NCBI GenBank assembly: GCA_965237405.1
Contig: OZ250139.1
Location: forward strand, 2,356,001-2,420,000
Origin: CAUZIB01 sp963663925
Lineage (GTDB): Bacteria > Acidobacteriota > Vicinamibacteria > Vicinamibacterales > UBA8438
DNA length: 64,000 bases
Direction of reading: 5' to 3'
The position numbers were made by a program, and so were the translations under genes. Shown here piece by piece: positions 43,548 to 53,099 of this stretch. The notes under the pieces were generated by a model. It was not told the origin of the DNA. It saw only the letters and a program-made list of their open reading frames with translations, and did not search any database. How positions within the stretch are numbered: the first letter of the stretch is position 1; each line of letters begins with the position of its first letter.

Positions 43548-46500
43548 CTAGGATAAAGGGCCCACTGCTTACGAACACCGGAGATGAATCGCTTTCCGCC
43601 AGCCGCTCGAATAGCCCGGCTAAGCTCGACGCCCTCGCTTCGCCGTCGGGCTCCCACCAGGTGCAGCCGACGAGTCCGGCGAGAATGGCACGCGAGATTG
43701 CCTCCCGCTTCCCGGCTTCCACTTCTGCACCGCCAACTTTTGCTGCTGCGGCGAGAAGCTGTGCTTCAATTCTCGTTCGAACTTCCTTGCTCACGTGCCG
43801 TGCCTGTGAGGCCATCACACTTATGACTACGGCCGCCAGCAAAGGGTCCCGGTGTATGTAGTCCACCAGGTCTGCACTGAGCAACGCATTCTCGACCGTT
43901 AGGCGTGTGAACTCGGATGGCGGAAGATCGCCAAGGATGGTGGCGAGTTGAGCCCAACACTGTTGCTCGTCTTTCTTCCCGATGATCCCTGCGCACGCCT
44001 CTCCTGCAGTGGCAGCGATCGCGTCGAACGTAAAATCCTTCCGGATTTCTTCGGGGAAGAGTGACAGCCAGCTCCGATTGTTTCCCAGCCAACTTCCAAG
44101 AACATTCGTCGCTTGGCCAGCGTCAATCAGCATCGTCCGAACAAGTGTCATCTGCCCACCGTCGCTCATACCCTCAAAGCTCTTACCCAGCATCGTCTGT
44201 ACTGTCGCCTCCATGGCTGAATCCGTACAAATTGTCAAGGCCAACAGTGCGAAGACTTCCGCACCCATCCGCTGCGGTGCCGCGACATCGTCACTGTATG
44301 CCGCGTGTGGAAACACAAGTTCTGGCACCATGGCGTAGTCATGCCGGTTAAACGCTTCCTCGATCCACTCAGGCGGAAGGCCACGCGACCGTAGAATTCG
44401 AAACACGCGATCTGCATGACTCCAGACGAGCGCTAAACGGATCGGGCAAGGCAACGCACGGGCCGATTCGTTGAACCCAAACTGTTCGTCCACCCAGCGC
44501 AGCGTGGCGAGCCAAGCTTCGAAAGTAGGGCGATGGCCCTCACTGCACAACACGCGTGCAAGTCGGCTGCGCACCTTTGCAGCGTGACGGCTGACGTGAG
44601 GAAGCCGCTCCCACAGCTGCGCGAGATGTACAAGGCCGACTGGTGATGCGAGCCATATCCGCCGGATCGTCCGAAGTGACCGGCGCCGCTCCACGGGCGG
44701 AAGCGCCGCAACCGCTGTGACGAAACACTTCGGTAAGGCTATCGGCAGTCCTCCGAGGCGTTGGGCCGTTTCTACAACACCCACATCAGACACCAGCTGT
44801 TCTGCACTGTGTGTCCATTGAACAGACGACGAGTCAGCCTTTCTGATGCGAAGGTGATTCATGAGTACACTGATATCAGTCGGCATCGCATCCATCGGCC
44901 TGAACGTCTCACCTTCTTTGATGGAGTCGTATATGCGCTGATACAGTTCGATGCCGCTGGCTTTGCGAGCCTCCGTGGCCAGTTCGACTCTGGTCGTTGG
45001 ATCGCGGCCACCCACGACCCTCGCCACCAATTCATCACGTTGACTTTTCGGCAAGTCAAACCAATGCGCCACGCGTACAGCACTGGCTTCTCGCTCGGCA
45101 AAGGACTCCGACAGAAATCCCAATTCGTGACCTCTTATTGGGCCGTCGAAGCGTACGGCGTCACAGTGGACGGAGAATTGGATTGGGCCATCGGACACCA
45201 ACTCGATTTGAACGGGGTGTCCGTCGAGGGTGGTGAGTTCTCCAGAGACACGATCCTTGAGGACCCGAGACAGCGTGTCCCAGAATGGTTGCCATTCCAC
45301 CCGAAGTGGGCCGATGTCTATGACCGACTTTATGGAGACGCCAAGCGTTCGCAGAAACTCTTGATCAGGTTCCATCAGCTTCCGGAGATCGTTTGGAAGG
45401 TCTAGCCACAGCCGAGCCATCAGGCGCGAGGCCACCGCTTTCATCGCTTCATCGTCGTCTTTCAGACTTTGAGTGATGGTTCCTTTGAGCTGTTCGACAA
45501 CCGCACGAGCGAGATCGACGTCTGCGGCGAATCGTCCTCGTATGACGCGCCGGTGCAGCCACTGCAGATAGTCTCGCCGTGCTTGACGAAGGGATTCCCG
45601 GCCATCCAGGGGAATTGAGGCCACGATCAAACTTTCCAGCGACACGCTCGCGCGATACGCGACGTCGGCTTCCGTTCGTCGCTCGACCGTACCATGTACA
45701 CCGAGATCGTCGGTATACATGTTCCTGAGCAGCCATTCACTCTGCGCGGCCGCATCAGCGCGTCGACCAGTGTCCCAGACCCTCGCCATGGCTCTCGCGA
45801 CGGCGAAGTCACAGCCACTAAGGAAGCTCCACTCTGTCGCGACGTTGGACGCCCCATTGCCTCCCGTCGGGGGACGCAGGACATCGGCTTCGAACAAACA
45901 CCGCGCGTAGTACTGCCGCAACACGCGCAGAGTTTTGGTCTCGACCAGCGTGCCGTTCTCAATCGGGGCTTCGCGTAACGCGGCAACAAGTTCGTCCGCA
46001 TTGAATGCAACGAACCGTATATCTGCTGCCCGCATGTCATTGAGCGCGTGCGCGAAATCAGCAGTCGACATTTTCCCAGCATCTCGGAGCCAACTGAGCA
46101 AGTCGACGGTGCCGACAATGCGCATGCTATTTCTGTGCTCATGGGATTGGGCCCAGCGGTCATCAATCCAGATAACATCGGACTCACTTCCGGCGAACAG
46201 CATGAGGTCGAGCAGCACCGTTTCTTCCGGCGTTGGTTCGTGTGTCCCAGGGGCTGGCGCTGTGTCGCGATCCAATAGCGGCAACACCGCGTAGATTCCC
46301 GTGGTCAAACCATCGCGAATGCGATTGATAAGGCTTCCAAGCCATTTGACGTCAGTATCGGCGATCGCGGCGTTGTCGACTTCGCTCTGATCGTTATCCA
46401 GTTCGCTTGTAGGAATTACGAGATCAAAGGTGGCTGTCGCAAGTTCGAGGACATCAGCTAGGGCGAGCAGTCTCACGACCGCGCTCCTGCACACCAATCG

Positions 46501-49500
46501 CTTGCCTGAGGGAATCGCCGCTTCATCCGGCAGGCCGTGTCTTTGCCCCAACGCTTCAATAGCCTGGAGATGTTCCGGCTCAGACAGCGCCCCGCAGTGC
46601 TTGAGGGCGTCCACGACCGAATGAGCATCTCTCAGGAGTACGGAATACTGGGGTGGAAGGGTCTGGGCAGAATGCATCGGATCCGTGGATCTCGGTGGTA
46701 AGAAGTCCAGGACGAAGGCGTCATTGACGATCGCATAGCGGAGCAGTTGCAGCACGTCGTCAGCTACGTCACCCTCGGAGTCCTGACGGCCTGTGACCGG
46801 AGCAAGGTCTAATCTCGCGATAGTTCCGGCCGACACCATGCTGAGAATGTGTCTCTGGGCTGCGATGTGGCTCGGCTGACTAGGACGAAGTGCGTTCTGC
46901 ATCGCACTGAGCGCGATAACGGTGTTCTGTGGCACCCGTATTGGAGCGAATGCAGTTTCAATGAGGGGCAACAATTCGAAGTGCGCAGCATTCAGAATGG
47001 CTGTGACGTCCGCATTGAGGCGCCAAGCTTGGTCTGGTACCACTGGCAGTGAACCAATGATCCTGCTTCCGAACCGCTGGTTGACAGGACCAGCGGATGT
47101 TCCATCCGTCCTAGTCGCGGTAATGAGCGGGACGCGACGGAATGTCATTGCCAACCACGTGGGCGCGACTCTCGCCACGATGTGGTTCGGCACTTCGCCG
47201 CGCCGTAGCTGTTGCCAGACCTGATCGAAGTGCTTGCGGCGCTGCACTGACCAGTCGATAAGCTCATTAAGCCCTACGGCTTGAATACCGCCTTTCCCCT
47301 GCGTGCCAAGCTCTGCAAGTCTGTGAGCAAGGGACTTGAGTTCAACCCCTACGCCAAGACTATTCCCGATTCCGAACGCACTTCCGACGTGGTCGTCATC
47401 GATTCCTTTGGCTACGGCCGCGCGCCAAAGAACCAACGCGAGTGCGGGATCTTCGGTCGTGAGGAAAAACGCGAGTCTCAAATAGTCAACGGCGGTCAGC
47501 TCACTAACTGCACAATGGCCACGCGCGACAATTGCAAGGTTCTTGAAATCACCCACTTGGAAGTACAAGTGCGATAGTTCCAAGAAGACGTCCCTCGTCG
47601 GTGATTGTGCGAAGACCTCACGGGCGGTCTTGATGGCTTCCGGGAGCGCGCCGATTGCACCCTGTGCGAGAACACGCAGACGACGAAGGTCCGGTGATAT
47701 CTCACCTTTAGGAAACATCGTCGGCGCGCGATCGAGGACAGCGAGGCACTCGGTAAAGTCGCACGTGTTGTAGAGAGCGTGACTCGCGATCCTCACCGCA
47801 TCTGGGGTTTGCAGCGACGCAATCAACTCAGCGGCCGTCGGCGCGATCTCTTCCCAGCGCCCCAATTGTGCGAGCAGCATGTACTGCTGCCATCTCGCCA
47901 TCCATTCTCCATCTGCTGCGGCACTCCGAACTTGGTCGAGGCGGGCTTCTAGGCGGACGGACGACTCCTGCTTAGCGTTGGACTCCACCGCTGCCAACTG
48001 GGATTGGCAGGAATCCCAGAGGAGTTGTGCTGAATCACGAATGAACACCTCTTTCGTTCGCTCAAGAACTGCTCTTCCGTCGACAAACCGGCCTGTGCTA
48101 GTGAAGGCGGCTAGCAGTGAGGCGATTTCCTCGACGTTGGCCGTTTCGTGACGAACCTTCTCCTCAAGCGCTGCGACGCTCGCGCCGACCGTTACGTCGA
48201 GATCTCGACCAAGCACCCATATCATCACTCTGTAGTTCAACGGATCCGCGGCGAGGATGGCGCGCGCGAGTCCCGTAGCGTCCCCACGGGAATCAGCATT
48301 GTCCGCAAGACACGCGACCCGCCATGCTTGGATGCAGGCGAGGTCGTCCGCTGAATGGTCGAATGCAGGACTGGAGAGCTGTTCGAATTCGAGCGAGGCA
48401 GAACGTCTGGCGGCGATGCTTTCGTCATCTTGGCGCACGAAACTCAGATCGATCGGTGCAGGCCAGTCTGGGAATCCGCTCGGAAGAGCGACTGGAGAGA
48501 TGCCGCCGAGGTACCGCATTGCCGCGGCGGTTCGACGTATCCAATACCAGGAGGGTGCCAAGGAAAGCGCCTTTTCAGCCTCTGCTTTCGCCCTGAGTGG
48601 TTCACGTTGACTGAGAAACACAACCGAGCGAAGCCGATGAGCATCCGGATGTTCCGTTAACGAAGAGAGAGTGTCGAGCGCGGCGGCAGTATTTCCGTGC
48701 TGAATCTGCAAGGCGGCTCGAAGAGCCTGGTTATCGGGATCACTCTCCCCTTCAAGCGCTCTGAGCGCGTCATCGAGTCGACCCTCAGCCTGAGCGACCA
48801 GTGCGACGAGGCGCGCGCGTCCGGGATCTGATCTGCCGGGCTCTGATCCGTCAAGTTGATCGGCTTCGGATGCCAGGGAAATCGCCGTCGCAACCTCACC
48901 GGAGGTCAACAACATGCGTCCCTCCAGACGGAGGAGTTTGGCCTTGGTCGAGGACGGCAGCACTGCCCAGGTCTGCGTCTCGCCCTTGATTTTACGGAGT
49001 TTGGAAAGCGCCTCTAGACGATGGCCGTTTCGCCATAGCTTCCGCAGATCCGCATGATCCCCTTCGGCCACCTCACCCAGTTGCCTGGCCAATGCTGCAA
49101 TGGTCGCCTGTTGGACATTCGACTGGATGTCGAGTTGCGCTGAAGGGCCGCAGATGTAGGTCTCGAGCGTGAGAAAAAAATGACGGACGATTTGACGTTG
49201 CTTACGCAGCTTCGTTTTAATAACGGCACCGGACCACACTTGGAGCTTGAAGCCATGCTGCTCCAGCCTATCGCGTTGCCTGAGCCTTTCGTCGTGCCAC
49301 TGTGTCCGTCGCGTGTCGGCGGCTAGAAACAGAATGAAAGTTCGGACTTCCTTCTGTTGCCAATGAGCGGCATGCGTTAGGAAATCATCACAGACCCTCT
49401 TGATTAGAGCCTCATCGCAGGATTGATGACTCTTGCACTGTCCGACCCCAAACGAGCCATCTTCGAACTCAATCAGTAGATCGACACCTAATTGTGTTTG

Positions 49501-49638
49501 CCCAGGTGTTCCGTAGCGTTCGGCGCTGGTGACGTCATCTTCCTCCTGCACCAATTCTCGACACAGGTCCTCAAAAGTGTCGTGACCGAGTTCGTGAAAC
49601 GGCGGGACCATGCCTGGTCGCAGAGGAGGAAGAGTCAT
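43534..49638 (-). CDS. Giant Mrr-like nuclease + TPR + PIN-like protein, C-terminus replaced by IS end
   Basis: 2034 aa. Residues about 10-155 are an Mrr-like restriction endonuclease domain (HDTFEDLCRELVQEEDD, Asp53 in LGVDLLIEF, Gln67-Cys-Lys69 in GVGQCKSH). Residues about 190-830 are TPR-like helices (LRALEGESDPDNQALRAALQ, KAEAEKALSLAPSWYWIRR, LSHLYFQVGDFKNLAIVA). Residues about 870-1190 look PIN-like: Asp877 in LNADVTAILNAAHFELLPL and VIWIDDRW with Asp1159/1160 before MRIVGTVDLLSWLRDAG. The last 800 residues are helical without motif. Nuclease, repeat and PIN-like modules in one chain suggest a self-contained defence sensor-effector. The final five codons (AARG and the stop, with part of the preceding Leu codon) come from the IS right end. 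Confidence 0.75.
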   Translation of the reverse strand: MTLPPLRPGMVPPFHELGHDTFEDLCRELVQEEDDVTSAERYGTPGQTQLGVDLLIEFEDGSFGVGQCKSHQSCDEALIKRVCDDFLTHAAHWQQKEVRTFILFLAADTRRTQWHDERLRQRDRLEQHGFKLQVWSGAVIKTKLRKQRQIVRHFFLTLETYICGPSAQLDIQSNVQQATIAALARQLGEVAEGDHADLRKLWRNGHRLEALSKLRKIKGETQTWAVLPSSTKAKLLRLEGRMLLTSGEVATAISLASEADQLDGSEPGRSDPGRARLVALVAQAEGRLDDALRALEGESDPDNQALRAALQIQHGNTAAALDTLSSLTEHPDAHRLRSVVFLSQREPLRAKAEAEKALSLAPSWYWIRRTAAAMRYLGGISPVALPSGFPDWPAPIDLSFVRQDDESIAARRSASLEFEQLSSPAFDHSADDLACIQAWRVACLADNADSRGDATGLARAILAADPLNYRVMIWVLGRDLDVTVGASVAALEEKVRHETANVEEIASLLAAFTSTGRFVDGRAVLERTKEVFIRDSAQLLWDSCQSQLAAVESNAKQESSVRLEARLDQVRSAAADGEWMARWQQYMLLAQLGRWEEIAPTAAELIASLQTPDAVRIASHALYNTCDFTECLAVLDRAPTMFPKGEISPDLRRLRVLAQGAIGALPEAIKTAREVFAQSPTRDVFLELSHLYFQVGDFKNLAIVARGHCAVSELTAVDYLRLAFFLTTEDPALALVLWRAAVAKGIDDDHVGSAFGIGNSLGVGVELKSLAHRLAELGTQGKGGIQAVGLNELIDWSVQRRKHFDQVWQQLRRGEVPNHIVARVAPTWLAMTFRRVPLITATRTDGTSAGPVNQRFGSRIIGSLPVVPDQAWRLNADVTAILNAAHFELLPLIETAFAPIRVPQNTVIALSAMQNALRPSQPSHIAAQRHILSMVSAGTIARLDLAPVTGRQDSEGDVADDVLQLLRYAIVNDAFVLDFLPPRSTDPMHSAQTLPPQYSVLLRDAHSVVDALKHCGALSEPEHLQAIEALGQRHGLPDEAAIPSGKRLVCRSAVVRLLALADVLELATATFDLVIPTSELDNDQSEVDNAAIADTDVKWLGSLINRIRDGLTTGIYAVLPLLDRDTAPAPGTHEPTPEETVLLDLMLFAGSESDVIWIDDRWAQSHEHRNSMRIVGTVDLLSWLRDAGKMSTADFAHALNDMRAADIRFVAFNADELVAALREAPIENGTLVETKTLRVLRQYYARCLFEADVLRPPTGGNGASNVATEWSFLSGCDFAVARAMARVWDTGRRADAAAQSEWLLRNMYTDDLGVHGTVERRTEADVAYRASVSLESLIVASIPLDGRESLRQARRDYLQWLHRRVIRGRFAADVDLARAVVEQLKGTITQSLKDDDEAMKAVASRLMARLWLDLPNDLRKLMEPDQEFLRTLGVSIKSVIDIGPLRVEWQPFWDTLSRVLKDRVSGELTTLDGHPVQIELVSDGPIQFSVHCDAVRFDGPIRGHELGFLSESFAEREASAVRVAHWFDLPKSQRDELVARVVGGRDPTTRVELATEARKASGIELYQRIYDSIKEGETFRPMDAMPTDISVLMNHLRIRKADSSSVQWTHSAEQLVSDVGVVETAQRLGGLPIALPKCFVTAVAALPPVERRRSLRTIRRIWLASPVGLVHLAQLWERLPHVSRHAAKVRSRLARVLCSEGHRPTFEAWLATLRWVDEQFGFNESARALPCPIRLALVWSHADRVFRILRSRGLPPEWIEEAFNRHDYAMVPELVFPHAAYSDDVAAPQRMGAEVFALLALTICTDSAMEATVQTMLGKSFEGMSDGGQMTLVRTMLIDAGQATNVLGSWLGNNRSWLSLFPEEIRKDFTFDAIAATAGEACAGIIGKKDEQQCWAQLATILGDLPPSEFTRLTVENALLSADLVDYIHRDPLLAAVVISVMASQARHVSKEVRTRIEAQLLAAAAKVGGAEVEAGKREAISRAILAGLVGCTWWEPDGEARASSLAGLFERLAESDSSPVFVSSGPFILAARG

Positions 49639-49921
49639 CGTTGTGCGTCAATTGATCCAGGTGGTTCTTGCGTTTGCCATGGCATAGGCTGAACCACGAA
49701 GCACCTGCTTCGTTGAGCGTTGTTCTATTCTTGCCTATTGGTGCGGCTTCAGTGCCTCGAGGAGCGAATACGGACTGTACCTGATGGCATCATGCGAAGA
49801 GGGTTGGCGCCTAACACTAAGGCGATCAAAGAGCGTACCCGTGCGCGGGTGCCCCACGCCTGGGCCACGCATCCAGATTCTGCGTGCGCGGGGCAGAGCG
49901 TTTTGAGCTCGCCGTGGCCGC
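49639..49921. other. Short intergenic region
   Basis: No gene recognised between the giant nuclease gene and the recombinase relic. Confidence 0.5.
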
Positions 49922-50490
49922 CTACGCCGTGAACCGTTGAAACTTCAGGTCCCTCGCGGACCAGCTCGGCGGCAGTCGCCTAGCGGCTCGGCCGTGATGG
50001 GTGGTGCGGCCTAGCCGTAGGCTTGGCCGTGAGTCGGAGGGTGGTGAGGGCCGGCCGGTCGGCTTTACAGGGAGCGGGCTACCGTTCCCTGCCCGGCGGT
50101 CGCTCCGGCCGAATTGTGCGCGACCATTCGGGCTGTTCGCCAGTGGCCGGCGAGCGTCGGCGTCGGTCACATCAGCCCAGCGAAGGGCGGCCACTTCGGA
50201 GCGGCGCATCCCGGCTATGAACACCCAGCCGGCGATCACGGCGTCGCGTCGGCCGCGCTGCTCAGGGTGCGGCCGGCGGCGTAGAGCACGACAAGGTAGG
50301 CGGCAAGGGTCGAGTCGTCAAGGGGGCGGCGGGCGCGGGCGTAGCTCTCGCGGGTGTTCGGGCTGACGCAGGCGGCGACGAGCCGCCGTGCGGTGGCACT
50401 CGGCTCGGGCCGTGTGGGGGTTGTCGTTGAAGTCGGATCGGGCGTCGAACCGGTGTCCGCAAGATGATCCAGTAGGGAATTTTGGATCAA
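49922..50490 (-). pseudogene. Tyrosine recombinase relic with internal deletion
   Basis: The minus strand first gives an N-terminal part (50490-50236: LLDHLADTGSTPD, ARRLVAACVSPNTRESYARA, DDSTLAAYLVVLYAAGRTLS), then after a frame change the start of a catalytic domain (VIAGWVFIAGMRRSEVAALRWADV, with the first catalytic Arg), then unrelated sequence. The middle of the protein and the His-x-x-Arg and Tyr motifs are missing. This is the better-preserved version of the relic in module copy 1. Confidence 0.65.
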
Positions 50491-50531
50491 GATTCCGACC
50501 GTGTTTTGCCCCTTCCAGGATGGAAAAATGA

Positions 50532-50625
50532 GCCACTAGCGACCCCCAGGCGTGCCGGACGAATCTGTGAGTCGTGCCGGACGCCGTGCCGCCACAGACG
50601 GCTTTTGGAGGGGGTCGCTAGTGGC
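50532..50625. repeat. Structured inverted repeat of module copy 2
   Basis: The arms at 50532-50547 and 50610-50625 are the same 16 bp as in copy 1. The interior is 3 nt shorter, and each inner hairpin carries one mismatch (CGAATC/GAGTCG and GCCGCC/GACGGC), so the outer stem is better conserved than the inner ones. Confidence 0.75.
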
Positions 50626-50931
50626 ACGCCGTTCCTTCCTGGGGCGGCACGCCCCTGGTGGAGACGGCGCGAAAACCGAGGGTGAATCCGGGCTTCGGCT
50701 GTGATCGGAAGGAGTCGACATGTGTGAATCGTGCCGGTCATGTCGATCACAGTCTGACGTGGCACGCGGCGCGGCTCAGATCACACTTTATGCGGCTCGA
50801 GGGGGACGTGAAACGCAAGCGCACACGCGCGAGCTCGCGGCGTGGTCTCTCAAGGAAGTGATCGGTGGTGAGGACGAGTTCAGGGTATATATAACACTTC
50901 AGAATCCACCAACGCCGCCGTGAGCGGTCCC

Positions 50932-51822
50932 ATGCATATCGATCTAAACGTCGAACCGTCGCGGCCTGTGCCTGACCGGGAGGCGGAACGTCCACGGGAG
51001 CCGGAGCGGCGGGGACACCGACGGGAATACGACGCGCGGGAGCCGCGCCGGGAGTTTTCGGATCGGGTCGATGGCGTGGTCCGTGATGTGGCAGCGTTCC
51101 GCACGGTGGCACTCACGGATCTCATCAAACAGCAGTTTGACGGACACTCGTACGTGGCACGGCACGGCATCGCGGAAGCGGAGCGGGCCGGGTGGATCGA
51201 GCGGCACACAGCCCAGGGTCCGAAGGGCGGGAGCTTTACCGTCGTCGTGGCGACGCCAGCCGGCGCGGACCGGGCGGCGCTCCTGTGGGAGCGGGCCGGT
51301 CGGGAGGACCAGCGCGGATGGAGCGGCGCGGTCAAGACGTCGGACCTGGGACACGAGTGCGCGATCTATCGCGCGGCCTGTGCGGCGGCGGAGCGGATCG
51401 AGGCAGCGGGCGGGCGCGTCGCACGGGTCCGGGTCGATGCCGAACTCAAGGGGACGGTCGCGGCGCGCGCGGAGCGGGCGCGGCAAGCGGAGGGCCGTGC
51501 GGCGGCGGAGGCGGAGCGCCGCCGTGTAGCGGCGGCACTCGATCTGCCAATCGAACAAGGCAAGGTGCTCTTTCCGGACGCGCAGATCGAGTACGTGAAC
51601 GCGGCCGGACGGGCCGGGCGCTGCAACGTCGAGGTGGTGTCGCAGCATTACGCCAGCGACACGATTCGCTCGAAAGCGGCGGCCGGATTCCAGATGTACG
51701 CGGCCGGCAGTCGCGCGGCGGATTTCGTGCGCCGGGCGCTGGCGTCGGGTGGCGGCGATCGCGGCCGGCAGTCGCGCGGCGGACGCGGCGCAAGTCGGGA
51801 GATGGAGGTGTTTGAGATATGA
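50932..51822 (+). CDS. Module winged-helix, replication-relaxation-like protein (full length)
   Basis: 296 aa from ATG 50932 (GGGACCGCT-type spacer upstream, as in copy 1). After a charged N-terminus (1-45), residues about 50-130 look like a winged helix: FRTVALTDLIKQQFDGHSYV, IAEAERAGWIERHT, and a wing PKGGSFTVVVATPAG. The C-terminal domain (about 140-270) has VRVDAELKGTVAARAERARQ and FPDAQIEYVNAAGRAGRCNV followed by EVVSQHYASDTIRSKAAAGF, reminiscent of proteins tied to conjugative relaxation. This is the intact version of the 32704 gene. Role in module transfer or regulation is inferred. Confidence 0.6.
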   Translation: MHIDLNVEPSRPVPDREAERPREPERRGHRREYDAREPRREFSDRVDGVVRDVAAFRTVALTDLIKQQFDGHSYVARHGIAEAERAGWIERHTAQGPKGGSFTVVVATPAGADRAALLWERAGREDQRGWSGAVKTSDLGHECAIYRAACAAAERIEAAGGRVARVRVDAELKGTVAARAERARQAEGRAAAEAERRRVAAALDLPIEQGKVLFPDAQIEYVNAAGRAGRCNVEVVSQHYASDTIRSKAAAGFQMYAAGSRAADFVRRALASGGGDRGRQSRGGRGASREMEVFEI

Positions 51823-52139
51823 GGCCCTGGCGGGTGGCCGTGGGCGTGACGATGACGGCTGGCGCGCTCGCGGTGTGGGCGCTGTGGGCGGAACTGTGGT
51901 ACTTGCGGCTGTTCTGGCCAGTCCTGGTGGCGGATTACGGGTGGTACATCGCGGCACACGGCGGGCTGGCGGTGATGACGTTCGCGGCCGGCGTGTACGT
52001 CGCGGCCCGGTCGGTGTCGTTGGGCGCGGTCGGCCGCAAGGTGGATGTGGTCGAGCGGGCGATTCGTCGGGGGACGGGGCAGGATCCGGAGTTGGCGGCG
52101 GCGCTGGCGCGGGACGAGGCGGGCGACTACAGCGAGTGA
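51819..52139 (+). CDS. Small two-helix membrane protein of the module (copy 2)
   Basis: 106 aa, coupled to the upstream gene by ATGA overlap; same two membrane helices and charged tail as the 33324 gene, with a handful of substitutions. Retention in both copies suggests it works together with the winged-helix protein. Confidence 0.6.
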   Translation: MRPWRVAVGVTMTAGALAVWALWAELWYLRLFWPVLVADYGWYIAAHGGLAVMTFAAGVYVAARSVSLGAVGRKVDVVERAIRRGTGQDPELAAALARDEAGDYSE

Positions 52140-52306
52140 GGGGTGTGCGTCCGCAGGCGGTGTAGCATCAAGGGTATCGGCGCAACAAATCGCCGTTGGC
52201 CTATCGCGAACAATACTCCGCAAGACGCGTGTGTTCTTCAAACTGGCGCCGGGGGGAGGCGGCCCTGCTGCTGCCCACCTGGCTTCGGTACCTGGTGGGA
52301 GATCAC

Positions 52307-52954
52307 ATGACGGAACTACTCACTGCAATTGCGCAAGCCGTCGCTGTTATGTCCGCGTGCTGGGCAATCATTTCTGGCGTCGGCGCCTGGAAGCGAGAGT
52401 TTGTCGGTAAGCGCAAGATCGAACTCGCGGAGGAAGCGTTGTCTAAGTTCTTCGCGGTGAAAGACGCGGTTGCCTTTGTCAGGAGTCCAGCCGGGTACGC
52501 CGACGAGGGCAAGAGTCGGAAACACGAAGCGTCGGAGAGTGCTGCTGATTCTGAATTGCTGGATCGAGGGTACGTTGTCATCGAACGCTATCAGAAGCGC
52601 GAGGCTCTGTTCACAGAGTTCAGCGTCCTCAAGTACAGGTTCATGGCCTCATTTGGCCCAGAGACGGAGAAGATCTTTACCGACACGTTCAGGGCAGTAA
52701 ACTCGATCTTCGTGTCTGCCAGGATGCTTGCCACGCACTACTGGAAGGACCGGGCTCCGACAGATGAGCGCCGATTTCAGCAGTTCCTTGATGAAACGAG
52801 TCGCCATGAGGGCGTGTTTTGGGATAGCGGCACTGACGACGACGTGATTCGGAAGCAGTTGCAAGCCATTCAAGTATCCCTTGAGGCGGTGACGGCCCCT
52901 TGCTTCAAAGAACCCATGAGTTTTCTCACGAGACGGAAGGATTCTTCAAACTGA
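52307..52954 (+). CDS. Membrane-tethered helical protein of unknown function
   Basis: 215 aa from ATG 52307, with GGTGGGAG 5 bp upstream; the longer open frame upstream is unlikely. One N-terminal membrane helix (about 5-23, LTAIAQAVAVMSACWAIISG) is followed by an amphipathic, mostly helical cytoplasmic domain (KRKIELAEEALSKFFAVKDA, YVVIERYQKREALFTEFSVL, MLATHYWKDR). No known motif. It is the first gene after module copy 2 and resembles, in plan only, the membrane protein after copy 1. Confidence 0.6.
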   Translation: MTELLTAIAQAVAVMSACWAIISGVGAWKREFVGKRKIELAEEALSKFFAVKDAVAFVRSPAGYADEGKSRKHEASESAADSELLDRGYVVIERYQKREALFTEFSVLKYRFMASFGPETEKIFTDTFRAVNSIFVSARMLATHYWKDRAPTDERRFQQFLDETSRHEGVFWDSGTDDDVIRKQLQAIQVSLEAVTAPCFKEPMSFLTRRKDSSN

Positions 52955-53099
52955 CCCACTACCTGACCGTAGAGCGAATGCGACACGGACGCGGTGGCGG
53001 CGACGACGCGAGCGAAGACGAAACGATCGTCGGGCCGAAGGTTGTCGTATGGATCCGACGTTTCACTGGTGGCGGAGCCACGCCTACTCTGGGGGTCAG

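Larger units (their letters stand above)
50310..52161 (+). mobile_element. Mobile module, copy 2
   Basis: Longer counterpart of the 32.1-33.7 kb module in the same orientation: recombinase relic, structured inverted repeat, TATATATAAC block near 50886, full-length winged-helix gene, and small membrane-protein gene. Similarity ends at GTGTGCGTCCGCAGG. The two copies, about 18 kb apart, could recombine and delete everything between them. Confidence 0.75.
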
